Shown here: positions 8,138-17,189 of the stretch, piece after piece
Layout: each line of letters opens with the position of its first letter
Numbering within the stretch: position 1 is the stretch's first letter
DNA from: an uncultured Pseudomonadales bacterium
Lineage (GTDB): Bacteria > Pseudomonadota > Gammaproteobacteria > Pseudomonadales > Pseudohongiellaceae
Reading direction: 5' to 3'
Assembly: GCA_905478195.1 (NCBI GenBank)
Contig: CAJQHM010000061.1
Coordinates: 1 to 33,914, forward strand
DNA: 33,914 nt
Notes under the pieces: generated by a model
Told to the model about the DNA's origin: nothing
Seen by the model: only the letters and a program-made list of their open reading frames with translations
Database searches by the model: none
Made by a program: the position numbers and the translations under genes

Positions 8138-9250
8138 GTGAAGAATCAACACATCGTTTCAGCAGGCATATTGATTGCAGTAGTACTTTGGATGGTTATC
8201 CCCCAGAGTGCCGAAGAACCTGATGAGAGCAATATGCCGACTGCCAGCGCCGTTGTCGCTGTACCTGAAGGCGAATCGCTTGGCGAGAACCCAGGTAACT
8301 TCATCGTTCGCGCCGCCAGAATTAGCGAGCAGACTTATGCCGAGACGGTACGTGTGCGCGGCAGGACGCAGGCTTTTCGCCATGTCGAGGTTCGCTCCGA
8401 ACAGGCAGGCCGCATCGTAAGTGAGCCTGTCCCCCGTGGCGCGCGAGTGAGCAAGGGCGACCTGCTCTGTGAAATCGCTATCGATGATCGTGATTCCAAT
8501 TTGCAGGAAGCCGTAAGCAGGCAAGAACAAGCAGAATTTGAATACGCAGCTTCGCGAGATCTACAGAGCAGAGGCCTGCAGTCCGAAGTAATCGTTGCTC
8601 AGCTTAAGAGCGCTCTTGAATCGTCCAAGGCGGCCGTTGCGCGAGCCGAACTCGCCTTACAGCGAACCAAGATTGTCGCCCCCTTCGATGGTATCGCTGA
8701 AACTCGCAGCGTCGAGCTGGGCGATCTATTAAATGCCGGCGCGGTGTGCGCGTCGGTGCTCGACGATAGTCCTATGCTATTAGTTGGCGTCGTCCCAGAG
8801 CAAGATATAGGCAGCTTGCGCGTTGGCGCGAAAGTTAATGCCGAGCTGCTCACAGGTCAGCAGGTGACCGGCTCAGTGAGTTATTTGGCGCGGGCAGCGG
8901 ACAATATCTCCAGAAGTTATCGAATAGAGGTAGAAGTCGACCCAGCTTTTACAGACATTCGCCAGGGCATTACAGCAGAAATTCTAGTAAATTCGGCCGA
9001 CATTCAGGCACATCTAATTCCCTCGTCTTCGCTGACCTTAGACGATAGCGGGAGGATCGGTGTTAAGACTATCGGCGCAAATAACATGGTGGAACTTCAC
9101 AACGTGACAATCGTTGGGGATAACACCAGTGCAATCAATCCAGGCGTTTGGGTCACCGGCCTGAGCGGCAACGTTAATCTTATAACTCTGGGCCAGGAAG
9201 TTGTCTTTCCCGGGCAACAAGTAGAAAGTAATTTCGACTGGTCCCGCTAG
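8138..9250 (+). CDS. RND efflux periplasmic adaptor (membrane fusion protein)
   Basis: This 370-residue adaptor would link the inner-membrane pump encoded next to an outer-membrane channel. A hydrophobic N-terminal anchor (about 5-22) has no lipobox. The lipoyl-like hairpin halves are HVEVRSEQAGRIVSEPV with GARVSKGD (about 88-108) and, after an alpha-helical hairpin (about 125-185), KIVAPFDGIAETRSVELGD. Beta-barrel and membrane-proximal domains follow. The start is GTG at 8138 with GGAG 6 nt upstream. The pump gene begins 39 nt after its stop, so the two are an operon. No outer-membrane factor gene is present, so a TolC-like protein from elsewhere is needed. Substrates unknown. Confidence 0.9.
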   Translation: MKNQHIVSAGILIAVVLWMVIPQSAEEPDESNMPTASAVVAVPEGESLGENPGNFIVRAARISEQTYAETVRVRGRTQAFRHVEVRSEQAGRIVSEPVPRGARVSKGDLLCEIAIDDRDSNLQEAVSRQEQAEFEYAASRDLQSRGLQSEVIVAQLKSALESSKAAVARAELALQRTKIVAPFDGIAETRSVELGDLLNAGAVCASVLDDSPMLLVGVVPEQDIGSLRVGAKVNAELLTGQQVTGSVSYLARAADNISRSYRIEVEVDPAFTDIRQGITAEILVNSADIQAHLIPSSSLTLDDSGRIGVKTIGANNMVELHNVTIVGDNTSAINPGVWVTGLSGNVNLITLGQEVVFPGQQVESNFDWSR

Positions 9251-9289
9251 CCCTACCCCTAATTCGCAGTATTGAAGAGAGCCACCTTC

Positions 9290-12200
9290 ATGAAAAATTA
9301 TATTGATGCCGCCGTTTCAAGAGCACGAACTACCTTAAGTGTGTTCGTGGCCATAATGATAACTGGTTTCGCTTGTTATCTGGCGATTCCGGCAGAGCTA
9401 AACCCGGACGTCGAAGTGCCTATAGTTATCACCACGATAATACATCAAGGCATTTCTCCAGAGGATGCCGAACGTCTGCTGGCAAAACCTTCCGAGCTAG
9501 AGCTAAAGACAGTAGATGGCATCACATCTGTCAGCTCCTTCTCTAGCGAGAATGCGGCCACCATAATCACCGAATTCGACATCGACTTTGAATCTCAATT
9601 TGCACTTAGCGAAGTGCGCGAAGCGATCAACAGAGCTAAGGCGCGTTTTCCTGCGGACACAGAGGAACCTCTGATCCAGGAAGTGTCGGCGGCAACGTTA
9701 CCGGTAGTACAGATCGCGGTAGGCGGCAATGGTGTTCCCGAGAGAGTGTTATTGCAGGTAGCAGAAGAGCTACAACGGGAGATCGAGATTCTACCTACTA
9801 TCCTCGAGGCTGAGATGGTGGGTAACCGTGAGCAGCTGCTGGAGGCAGTTATTGACCCAGCCAAGCTTGAGACCTACGGAATATCCAATGCTTCGATCAT
9901 ACAAACCGTAACCAGCAACAACCGGTTGATCCCCGCGGGCCAGGTAGATACCGGCCAGGGTAGCTTCTCCATAAAGGTTCCCGGGCTGATCGAAAATGCC
10001 GACGACCTGTTCAATCTGCCACTCGCATCGAATGCCGATGGCGTTCTGACCGTATCAGATATTGCGGATGTAAGACGTACTTTCAAAGACGCTACGCGCT
10101 ACTCCTATGCGAATGGTTCAGCCTCAATCTCATTGAACGTAATGAAGCGTAAAGGCACTAGTGTTACTGAGGCTATGGAGCAGGTTGATATCGTGGTCCA
10201 GCAGATACGCCCTAGCCTGCCACCAGCTGTCAGCCTTTCCTATATCAACAACACCGCGCCAATGGTTATCGAGCAGAACATGGGCCTGCAGGGTAATATG
10301 GCTACGGCCATGGTGCTTGTGCTAATTGTGGTAATAGCCTCAGTGGGTGTTAGATCGGGGTTGCTGGTTACTCTTGCCGTTCCCTTCTCATTCTTCTTCG
10401 CCTTCATCGTTATTCGCTTATTGGGATTCACCTATAATTTTATGGTGATGTTCGGATTGCTACTGGGCCTGGGCATGCTCATCGATGGCGCCATAGTGAT
10501 GGTGGAATATGCCGATCGCAAAATGGCAGAGGGACTCAATGCGCGCGACGCCTATAGAGCCGCCGTAGATCGCATGTACTGGCCTATCCTCGCATCGACA
10601 GCAACTACTCTTGCCGCGTTCCTGCCGATCATGTTTTGGCCTGGAGTTTCGGGGCAGTTCATGAGCTACCTGCCCATCACGGTATTTGCCGTTCTAATCG
10701 GCTCGTTGTTCTATGCGCTATTGTTCGCACCAACCATAGGTGCCTTGATAGGCAAATCCAGCGCCGCCGATCAGACCTATCTACAAAATCTGGAAGGTGG
10801 CGACCCGCTTAAGACTGGCGGTATCACGGCCGTCTACGCCAAGATTTTAGGCTTTGCAGTACGCGCCCCGCTAACTGTATTCTTCACCAGCATCGCTAGC
10901 CTAATCATTATTGTCATGGCCTATGGTCAGTACGGTAAAGGCGTTGAATTCTTCACGGGCGTTGAACCAAGCCAGACCCAGATCCAAGTCTTCGCCAGAG
11001 GCAACTCTTCACCGGCCGAGCTGCGAGATGTCATGCTAGATGCCGAGGCTCGCATCCGCGAAGTCGGTCATTTCAAGGGTATTGTCACTCAGTCCGGTGC
11101 AGGTCAGCAGCTAGGAGGCGGTCAACAGGCAGCTCCAGATCTTATAGGCACAATCTTTCTCGAGATGACGGATCGCCGCGATAGAGATATCGATGGCTTT
11201 GAGGTGGAGAATCGCTACCGAGATGCAATCGCCAATTTGCCTGGTGCCAGGGCGGAAGTAGTTACTATCGAACAAGGCCCACCAGTTGGAAAAGCCGTGC
11301 AGCTGGAACTGTCCGGCGACGATCTAGAAGTACTCTTCGCTGAGGCTGCCCGCATTCGCAATCATATGGAAAACGAGATGACAGGGCTGATCGATGTCGA
11401 CGATACGGCGCCAGTACCTGGCATAGAATGGGAAATCGTCGTTGATCGCGCCAGAGCCGCGATGTTCGGCGCCAACATGACAGAGATCGGTACCGCTATA
11501 CAGCTAATGACCAACGGCGTGTTCATGGGTGACTACCGCCCAACGGACAGTGAAGAAGAAGTTGATATTCGAGTGCGCTACCCTGCAGAGTATCGTGGCC
11601 TAGAACAGATGGACACAATTCGCATTAACACGGCGAGTGGTGATCTGGTTCCGATAAGCAGCTTCGTCACCAAAGTCGCGAAGCCCGCAGTGAGCTCGAT
11701 TCAGCGTGTTGATGGAGAGAGGGTTGTCTATATTCGAGCGAACCCGATGCCAGGCGTGGTTGCAGACAACAAGGTGCAGGAATTAGAGCAGTACATGGAA
11801 GAGACACCAACCGCTCCAGGGGTAACCTATCTGTTTAGAGGCGCGAATGAAGAGCAGGAAGACTCGGCTGCGTTCCTGTCTTCAGCCTTCTCCCTCGCTT
11901 TGGCATTGATGGCGATATTGCTGGTTACTCAGTTCAATAGTTACTATCAGGCTCTACTAATACTGTCCTCTGTATTGCTATCTACAGCAGGCGTATTGCT
12001 GGGGCTACTCATCACAGGTCAGACATTCAGCATAATTTTGACCGGCATTGGCATCGTCGCCCTGGCCGGAATTATTGTGAACAACAATATCGTTCTGATC
12101 GACACCTTTAATCACTTGAGGGAACAACACAAGGACTGGTCGCTCAGCGATATTATCGTTCACACCGGCGTACAAAGGCTACGTCCGGTTTTCCTTACAA

Positions 12201-12457
12201 CCTTTACCACGGGCTTTGGCTTGCTCCCATTAGCCATGCATGTGTCAGTTGACTTAATCGGCGCCGAGATCGAAGTTGGTGGCCCGATAACATCACAGTG
12301 GGTAAGTCTGGCGTCGGCAATTGTATTCGGTCTGTCTTTCGGCACGATTCTGACACTGGTGGTAACTCCGGCCATGCTCGCTCTACCAGACCGTCTTCGG
12401 TCATTATTGGGCAAACTGCCAGGACTACGAAAGCCCGAGCCTAGCCTGAGTCACTAG
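9290..12457 (+). CDS. RND-family efflux pump (HAE1-like)
   Basis: This 1055-residue inner-membrane proton antiporter has the full duplicated RND layout: TM1 near the N-terminus, a large periplasmic loop, TM2-6, TM7 (about 520-545), a second periplasmic loop, and TM8-12. The start is ATG 9290 with GAGAG about 8 nt upstream; an in-frame TTG at 9272 has no such support. In TM4 the motif reads GMLIDGAIVMVE: Asp399 is kept, but the second Asp of the AcrB D407/D408 pair is Gly. In TM10 the segment GIIVNNNIVLID has Asn where AcrB has Lys940. Both changes are common in the less-studied 'VDG/NN' branch of RND pumps, so the proton relay differs from AcrB but the pump need not be dead. Co-transcribed with the adaptor. 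Confidence 0.93.
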   Translation: MKNYIDAAVSRARTTLSVFVAIMITGFACYLAIPAELNPDVEVPIVITTIIHQGISPEDAERLLAKPSELELKTVDGITSVSSFSSENAATIITEFDIDFESQFALSEVREAINRAKARFPADTEEPLIQEVSAATLPVVQIAVGGNGVPERVLLQVAEELQREIEILPTILEAEMVGNREQLLEAVIDPAKLETYGISNASIIQTVTSNNRLIPAGQVDTGQGSFSIKVPGLIENADDLFNLPLASNADGVLTVSDIADVRRTFKDATRYSYANGSASISLNVMKRKGTSVTEAMEQVDIVVQQIRPSLPPAVSLSYINNTAPMVIEQNMGLQGNMATAMVLVLIVVIASVGVRSGLLVTLAVPFSFFFAFIVIRLLGFTYNFMVMFGLLLGLGMLIDGAIVMVEYADRKMAEGLNARDAYRAAVDRMYWPILASTATTLAAFLPIMFWPGVSGQFMSYLPITVFAVLIGSLFYALLFAPTIGALIGKSSAADQTYLQNLEGGDPLKTGGITAVYAKILGFAVRAPLTVFFTSIASLIIIVMAYGQYGKGVEFFTGVEPSQTQIQVFARGNSSPAELRDVMLDAEARIREVGHFKGIVTQSGAGQQLGGGQQAAPDLIGTIFLEMTDRRDRDIDGFEVENRYRDAIANLPGARAEVVTIEQGPPVGKAVQLELSGDDLEVLFAEAARIRNHMENEMTGLIDVDDTAPVPGIEWEIVVDRARAAMFGANMTEIGTAIQLMTNGVFMGDYRPTDSEEEVDIRVRYPAEYRGLEQMDTIRINTASGDLVPISSFVTKVAKPAVSSIQRVDGERVVYIRANPMPGVVADNKVQELEQYMEETPTAPGVTYLFRGANEEQEDSAAFLSSAFSLALALMAILLVTQFNSYYQALLILSSVLLSTAGVLLGLLITGQTFSIILTGIGIVALAGIIVNNNIVLIDTFNHLREQHKDWSLSDIIVHTGVQRLRPVFLTTFTTGFGLLPLAMHVSVDLIGAEIEVGGPITSQWVSLASAIVFGLSFGTILTLVVTPAMLALPDRLRSLLGKLPGLRKPEPSLSH

Positions 12458-12584
12458 ACTAAGCAGGGTTCTCACCTCTGCGTAGCGGCCGATTCTGTCT
12501 AGGGTTTTGGCCGCCAAATTCACTGTACGCCGATTTGAGTTCGTGTGAGAATACAGCCTTGTTCTTAACAGAAACGGTTCATTG

Positions 12585-13688
12585 ATGGGGCTTTTAGTCA
12601 CATTCTTCGCTGCCAGCATCTTCTTCTCTTTCCTCTGTTCGATCTTAGAAGCAGTATTGCTTAGCATCACCCCTGCCTATGTCGCAGCGCAGGACAGAGA
12701 CGGCACAGCCATATCCAAAAAACTCTCCCGTTTCAAAGAAGATATAGACCGCCCACTTGCCGCTATTCTCACCCTGAACACTATCGCTCATACAGCTGGG
12801 GCCATCGGCGTGGGCGCTCAAGCGGCTATTATCTTCGGTGCAACCAAGATCGAAATTCTTGGATTAACAATTATCAGTTGGGAGGGTTTTATCGCAGGAG
12901 CGATGACTCTGGCAATTTTAATATTCTCAGAAGTAATTCCGAAGACCCTTGGCGCAAACAACTGGCAGGCATTAGCCCCCCTATCCGTCAGGATTATTAA
13001 TCTACTTATGCTGGTGCTTGCACCAATGATCTGGTTAAGCCAACTCATTACAAAGAATCTAAAGAAAGACAAAGATAAGCCCGTTCTGAGCAGGAGTGAC
13101 TTCTTGCTAATGACCGAACTCGGCAAAGAAATTGGTATCCTGAAGGAGAGCGAACAGAAGGTAATCAAGAACCTGCTGCGCTTTAGCCGGATATTAGTCA
13201 AAGATGTGATGACCCCGCGTATCGTAGTTGTTACCGAGAATGGCACTACCACCATTCAGGAATTTCATGAGCGTAACGCGGAACTACCTGTCTCACGAAT
13301 TCCCATCTATCAGGATAGCAAAGATAAAGTTACCGGTTATATTCTTAAAGACGAATTACTGCTTAGTCTTGTAGAGGGCAAAGGAGATCAGGAGCTGAAT
13401 TCCTTGCGCCGCGACATAATCATTACCCATAGTGCCAGCCCGATTCCAGACCTGCTCGACAAATTTATTCTGGAGAATGAACACATCGCGCTAGTCGTCG
13501 ATGAATATGGCGGCACAGAGGGCATTGTAACCATGGAAGATATCATAGAAACCCTGTTAGGCATCGAGATAGTCGATGAGATGGACAACGCCGAGGATAT
13601 GCGTGCTCTCGCAAGAAAAAACTGGGAAGTCCGGGCTCACAAGATGGGTCTGCTACCCGCGGATAAAGAAAAAAAAGCGAAGCCTTAG
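12585..13688 (+). CDS. CNNM (DUF21) and CBS-pair membrane protein
   Basis: This 367-residue protein has an N-terminal DUF21/CNNM membrane domain (hydrophobic segments about 3-28, 58-84, 95-118 and 128-150, with FSEVIPKTLG, the family's hallmark) followed by a CBS-domain pair (about 195-330: VKDVMTPR, SRIPIYQDSKDKVTGYILKDEL and VDEYGGTEGIVTMEDIIETLLG). Relatives (CorC/YtfL/HlyC-type, human CNNM) are linked to Mg2+ or other cation transport, with the CBS pair binding adenine nucleotide. The C-terminal CorC/HlyC domain found in many relatives of about 430 residues is missing; the protein ends in a short KKEKK-type basic tail. A TTG at 12582 directly precedes the ATG at 12585; I chose the ATG. 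The SD is weak. It sits 127 nt after the RND pump with no obvious terminator between. Confidence 0.9.
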   Translation: MGLLVTFFAASIFFSFLCSILEAVLLSITPAYVAAQDRDGTAISKKLSRFKEDIDRPLAAILTLNTIAHTAGAIGVGAQAAIIFGATKIEILGLTIISWEGFIAGAMTLAILIFSEVIPKTLGANNWQALAPLSVRIINLLMLVLAPMIWLSQLITKNLKKDKDKPVLSRSDFLLMTELGKEIGILKESEQKVIKNLLRFSRILVKDVMTPRIVVVTENGTTTIQEFHERNAELPVSRIPIYQDSKDKVTGYILKDELLLSLVEGKGDQELNSLRRDIIITHSASPIPDLLDKFILENEHIALVVDEYGGTEGIVTMEDIIETLLGIEIVDEMDNAEDMRALARKNWEVRAHKMGLLPADKEKKAKP

Positions 13689-14208
13689 TCTACACAGGGC
13701 AACGCAGACCTAGTACCAGCATCAAATCACCTTAGCCACTGAGTTGCTGAATTACCAGTGACACATTTTGCTACCAAGCGCTCGCTCGGTTTTCCCTAGC
13801 GAACTCTACTAGTAGTTCAAAGAAAAACCGATCGAACGTTCAGTAACGGGCTAATGCGCTAGGCATTGTGACAAATTGTAATCCCTTAGTTACTCGCGAA
13901 GGGTCTGTGATAATATTTTTCCACTTTACAATTTAGCGATATAAGGGATATACCGCCGAGTCTGTAAAGAGTTAAAGCTTGGAGCTTGGGAGTTTTTCTT
14001 TGTTCCCCCCCCTTTTCTTATAGCATTGAGTAGCTTTCAAGTTTCCACTTTAGCGCCTTCGCTTTTCCCTGTTACAAAACTTGTTCTCTTTTCGAGTTCA
14101 ACGCACAACTCCCAACATCAATACTTCTCACTCGAATAGTCGAAGGCAGTCGATCTATCAATCTGCTTTGGGTGAAATTTTTACGAAAAACGTAAGGAAG
14201 TGATGTTG
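13689..14208. other. Convergent intergenic region, 520 bp, no gene seen
   Basis: Two convergent genes flank this unusually long gap. It holds the imperfect hairpin at 13786-13831, a run of eight C (14005-14012) and AT-rich stretches such as GTGATAATATT near 13905-13918, which could be a -10 but lacks a fitting -35. I see no ORF with an SD and no T-tract terminator for either neighbour. A small RNA is possible but not demonstrated. Confidence 0.4.
13786..13831. repeat. Two-tier imperfect inverted repeat
   Basis: Outer arms TCGGTTTT (13786-13793) and AAAACCGA (13824-13831) enclose inner arms GAACT (13801-13805) and AGTTC (13814-13818), with a loop containing the 10-bp palindrome CTACTAGTAG. 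The unequal internal bulges and lack of a following T-run argue against a simple terminator. It starts 97 nt after the CNNM stop, so 3'-end processing or an RNA element is possible. Confidence 0.4.
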
Positions 14209-15000
14209 CTAATCTACGCTGACGAACACTCTACCCTTGCTCTCACTGTAGCTGGGTCTACGAGGTTTTGAATCTCCCGACTGCCGCGGGTGCCGACGTC
14301 GCATTTCTAGATTGAGATCGGATGCGAGGAAAAGCTCCCTCTCACAGATTTTTATGTTCTCTGCCAGCATCATAAAACGAGGATCTCCAAGTGACAGCGT
14401 ATTTTGTGACACCCGCATCCTGAGCTTGAACAGCCTGTTGGCTTTCCGTAGATGCTGGATCTGATTCCCATCGAGGTTCACATTAAAGGCGGTGATGTGC
14501 CAATTACTTATCTTCTTAAGACCCTGTTCGAGACGGAGGTCGTCGATGTCATAGAGCCGCAGGTAAAGATGCTCCTGGTAGGCATAATGCTTATTCACTT
14601 TCTCCCAATTCTTCAGAGCAACTTCGGAAGAAATAATACTCTCGATGATAGAAATCTGAGAATCGTGATAAAGCCCTCTATTAACCCTGGCCACATGCAA
14701 AGCCTGCTTAAAGAAGGATAGGGCTTGCTGATACTCGCCAGCCGATTGGCTCTGTCTACCGAGGTCTTGAAGCGGCTCTATCTGGCGTTGATCGTATGCT
14801 CCAAAGTCCGTATCGAGTACCGTGATTACCCTTGAAATGGGACCCACAGACGGCACCAAGTCGTCAGTCATATTAACTGATAGCCCCTGAGCGAATGTGT
14901 TACTGGAAAAAAGTGCGATACTTAGCGATGCGATAAGCGTCGCTAGCAGTTGTGGAATGAAAGAATAGTCTGTTGGATTCAGTTGCTCTATTTTCATCAT
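14209..15000 (-). CDS. Exported TPR-like hypothetical protein
   Basis: I do not recognise this 263-residue protein. It has an N-terminal hydrophobic segment (about 17-37) ending in SSNTFAQ, consistent with a signal peptide with a long n-region. Residues about 73-130 look like one or two tetratricopeptide helices (LGRQSQSAGEYQQALSFFKQ, a typical TPR A-B pair), and more helical hairpins follow. The C-terminal 35 residues are rich in Arg, Pro and Ser and probably disordered. It starts ATG-ATG at 15000/14997 with only a weak GAG upstream. It lies downstream of the eight-gene VWA/MoxR cluster on the same strand, but 164 nt and a candidate promoter separate them, so membership is uncertain. Confidence 0.7.
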   Translation of the reverse strand: MMKIEQLNPTDYSFIPQLLATLIASLSIALFSSNTFAQGLSVNMTDDLVPSVGPISRVITVLDTDFGAYDQRQIEPLQDLGRQSQSAGEYQQALSFFKQALHVARVNRGLYHDSQISIIESIISSEVALKNWEKVNKHYAYQEHLYLRLYDIDDLRLEQGLKKISNWHITAFNVNLDGNQIQHLRKANRLFKLRMRVSQNTLSLGDPRFMMLAENIKICERELFLASDLNLEMRRRHPRQSGDSKPRRPSYSESKGRVFVSVD

Positions 15001-15021
15001 GACTCTGCGCCATTTGTGAAA

Positions 15022-15051
15022 ATACTATGTCGCAAAAAATGCAATGTTCAA
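15022..15051 (-). promoter_or_regulatory. Candidate promoter of the TPR-like gene
   Basis: On the minus strand TTGAAC (15051-15046), an 18-bp spacer and TAGTAT (15027-15022) lie 22 nt upstream of the ATG pair. Each hexamer matches consensus at 4 of 6 positions. The whole 164-bp gap is AT-rich. Moderate support only. Confidence 0.3.
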
Positions 15052-15164
15052 TCAGATTCGGTACTTATTTCACGGAAGCACAAAAACTCTTTGACAAGAA
15101 TAAATATTAATTTCTTTAATAACAGAGGGTTAGTAAAGGTTTAAAATGTCGAGCGGGTTTGCGA

Positions 15165-17189
15165 TTAACGGTAGGTACGATTGGCAATCAGTGATTCTGC
15201 AAGAATTAGAAGCATGACCAGACATAAAATCCACCACCAAACTCGCTGCGGCCGCTCCAATTCTTCTATAAGCTGTGCCGTTCTTACCTCTCTAGATTGA
15301 TTCGGCTCGGTATCGGGGTTGATGATCTGGTCATACAAGTTCGCGACCGGAGTACGACTGAAATTCGATTCCTCGGGTATGCCATTCACTGCGAAGCTGA
15401 CCAAATTACCATTAATTCTCGCGTTAATCATACCTGGAGTAGTCGCCGTGGTTACAAAATTATTGTTGCCAAATTGAATAGCGCTTCCGGCAGCGTCCGT
15501 AGCCTCGATAGATTGAGCCACTCCCAAGGGGTCTAGATCTAGGCTATCCCCAACCTCGTAGGCTCGCTGCTTTGGACTCTGCTGCACCAAGTGTCTGAGC
15601 GTTTCATGCACGAAGGGCAGGAAAAGTCCCTGTAGCGCCAGGTTATTCCACTCCAGGTCCAGTGATGAGGCAAACAGGATGACCTTACCCTGGCCCACAC
15701 TACGCTCTAGAAGAGCGGGTTCGGTATTATCGAATTGCATCAGCACATCAGCATCTTCATCGGCTAACAACGACCAGTGATTCTGAAACCGGGCTGACCA
15801 GTCACTGCCAAGAGGGCTCAGTATTGGATGACGACGATCAAAATCCGCTATAACCAGATAATCATCAAGCCCAAGCTGTCCTCTGCTTTGAATGATAGCA
15901 GGCGCTATCTCCGCAAATTGTCGATTGAAAACCTCAGGCGTCACTCTGTCTGCAGGCGCCAATAGCAGACTGCCACCGTCTCGAACATAGTTAGTGAGCG
16001 CTGCCGCCTGGCCGCCGCTAAGATCACCAACATTCAGTAATACCGCGACATCGTTCTGTCGCAAACTGGCCAAGCTAAGCTCGCCAGGCTCAATTGTCTG
16101 CAATACAAAAGGTGACTGCGCCGCACTGCTCACGGCGAGACCAAACCAGTGCCCTTCATCATCAAACCAATCGTCTGATGCCTCACCGTTGACTAACAAC
16201 ACGCGAATCTTCGGCAGGACATCTACAGTGAAGAAATAGGAATTATCGACAGCAAAATCATCGCCACTTACCCGCACCTCACCCGTGTGGGTTCCCTGTG
16301 CGTCAAAGCTGGTAGAAAAAGTGACTACTTGCTCGGAGCGATCTGCCAAATCGACAGGCACCCGCTCGATAAAGTCTCCATCCACATAGAGGCTAACATC
16401 GCCCTGCTCTAAGTACAGAGTGCCGGTAGAGCGTACTCGAGCTAAAATCTGCTGCTCGGTCGCATCTTCGAGGAGTTGTTCGGGGGACCTAACATCGGTA
16501 AGCACGAGGTTGCTACTCTCCTGCGCCGCTACATCTATGGTATTAAAAGCAGTTCCTGGAGAAAGCTTCCAGCCCTCCTCAGAATCATTCATAGCAATAT
16601 CCTGAAAGTCACTAATCAGATAGACCGCCCGGTTCTCAAAGCGCGAGGTCTCAAGCAATTGGTCGGCCAGACGTAGATTAGGCATATAACGCGTAGTGCC
16701 ATAGCCTGGCTCGTCGATGCTATTGATCAGTGATCTGACGCTATCGATATCGGTACTCAACTCACGCACCACATCGGCAGAGTTCGAGAAGGCTATCAAG
16801 GCTACTTCGTCACCGGAGGTCATCCCAGCAAGCAGATCGATAGCCTCCTGTTTTGCCTGATCAAAATTGTCCTCATAGCGCATGCTCATCGAGAGATCGA
16901 GCATGATCACAGCAGACATGGGATCTGCATCAAGCAGTCGCGCCACCGTCTGATCAAATAGCGGCCTCGCAAAGGCGAATACCAACAAGGCGATAACCGC
17001 CGATCTGAGCGCTAACAACAACCACTGTTGGATATGTTGAAACAGAATCAATTTCTTGGAGGTTTTCTTCAGGAAACGAATTGTACTAAACATCACCTTG
17101 GGCGGTTTTTCCTTGCGAATAAGGTGAATCGCTATTGGAATCAGCGCCGCCAACAGACCAAGTAAAAATAGAGGAGTCAGAAATACCAT
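15165..17189 (-). CDS. BatA-type membrane protein with VWA and GATase-like modules
   Basis: This 674-residue protein begins with the BatA/aerotolerance N-terminal region: two membrane segments (about 3-23 and 57-75) joined by a cytoplasmic loop containing HLIRKEKPPKVMFST. A von Willebrand A domain follows (about 92-230) with MIDAS D98-L-S100-M-S102. Next come beta-sandwich sequence (about 235-325) and a GATase/flavodoxin-like module (about 328-500: IRVLLVNGE, then LTNYVRDGGSLLLAPA at about 395-411). A final membrane helix (about 648-667) precedes a basic tail. The VWA should therefore face the periplasm. Its ATG follows the stop of the DUF58 gene directly (TAA then ATG), so the two are translationally coupled. 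It is the last gene of the MoxR block. In relatives MoxR, DUF58 and BatA proteins work together; the target here is unknown. Confidence 0.88.
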   Translation of the reverse strand: MVFLTPLFLLGLLAALIPIAIHLIRKEKPPKVMFSTIRFLKKTSKKLILFQHIQQWLLLALRSAVIALLVFAFARPLFDQTVARLLDADPMSAVIMLDLSMSMRYEDNFDQAKQEAIDLLAGMTSGDEVALIAFSNSADVVRELSTDIDSVRSLINSIDEPGYGTTRYMPNLRLADQLLETSRFENRAVYLISDFQDIAMNDSEEGWKLSPGTAFNTIDVAAQESSNLVLTDVRSPEQLLEDATEQQILARVRSTGTLYLEQGDVSLYVDGDFIERVPVDLADRSEQVVTFSTSFDAQGTHTGEVRVSGDDFAVDNSYFFTVDVLPKIRVLLVNGEASDDWFDDEGHWFGLAVSSAAQSPFVLQTIEPGELSLASLRQNDVAVLLNVGDLSGGQAAALTNYVRDGGSLLLAPADRVTPEVFNRQFAEIAPAIIQSRGQLGLDDYLVIADFDRRHPILSPLGSDWSARFQNHWSLLADEDADVLMQFDNTEPALLERSVGQGKVILFASSLDLEWNNLALQGLFLPFVHETLRHLVQQSPKQRAYEVGDSLDLDPLGVAQSIEATDAAGSAIQFGNNNFVTTATTPGMINARINGNLVSFAVNGIPEESNFSRTPVANLYDQIINPDTEPNQSREVRTAQLIEELERPQRVWWWILCLVMLLILAESLIANRTYR

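Noticed and set aside
14005-14012. Run of eight C as a phase-variation switch
   Set aside because: It lies in non-coding DNA between convergent genes and is not placed at a promoter or start of either.
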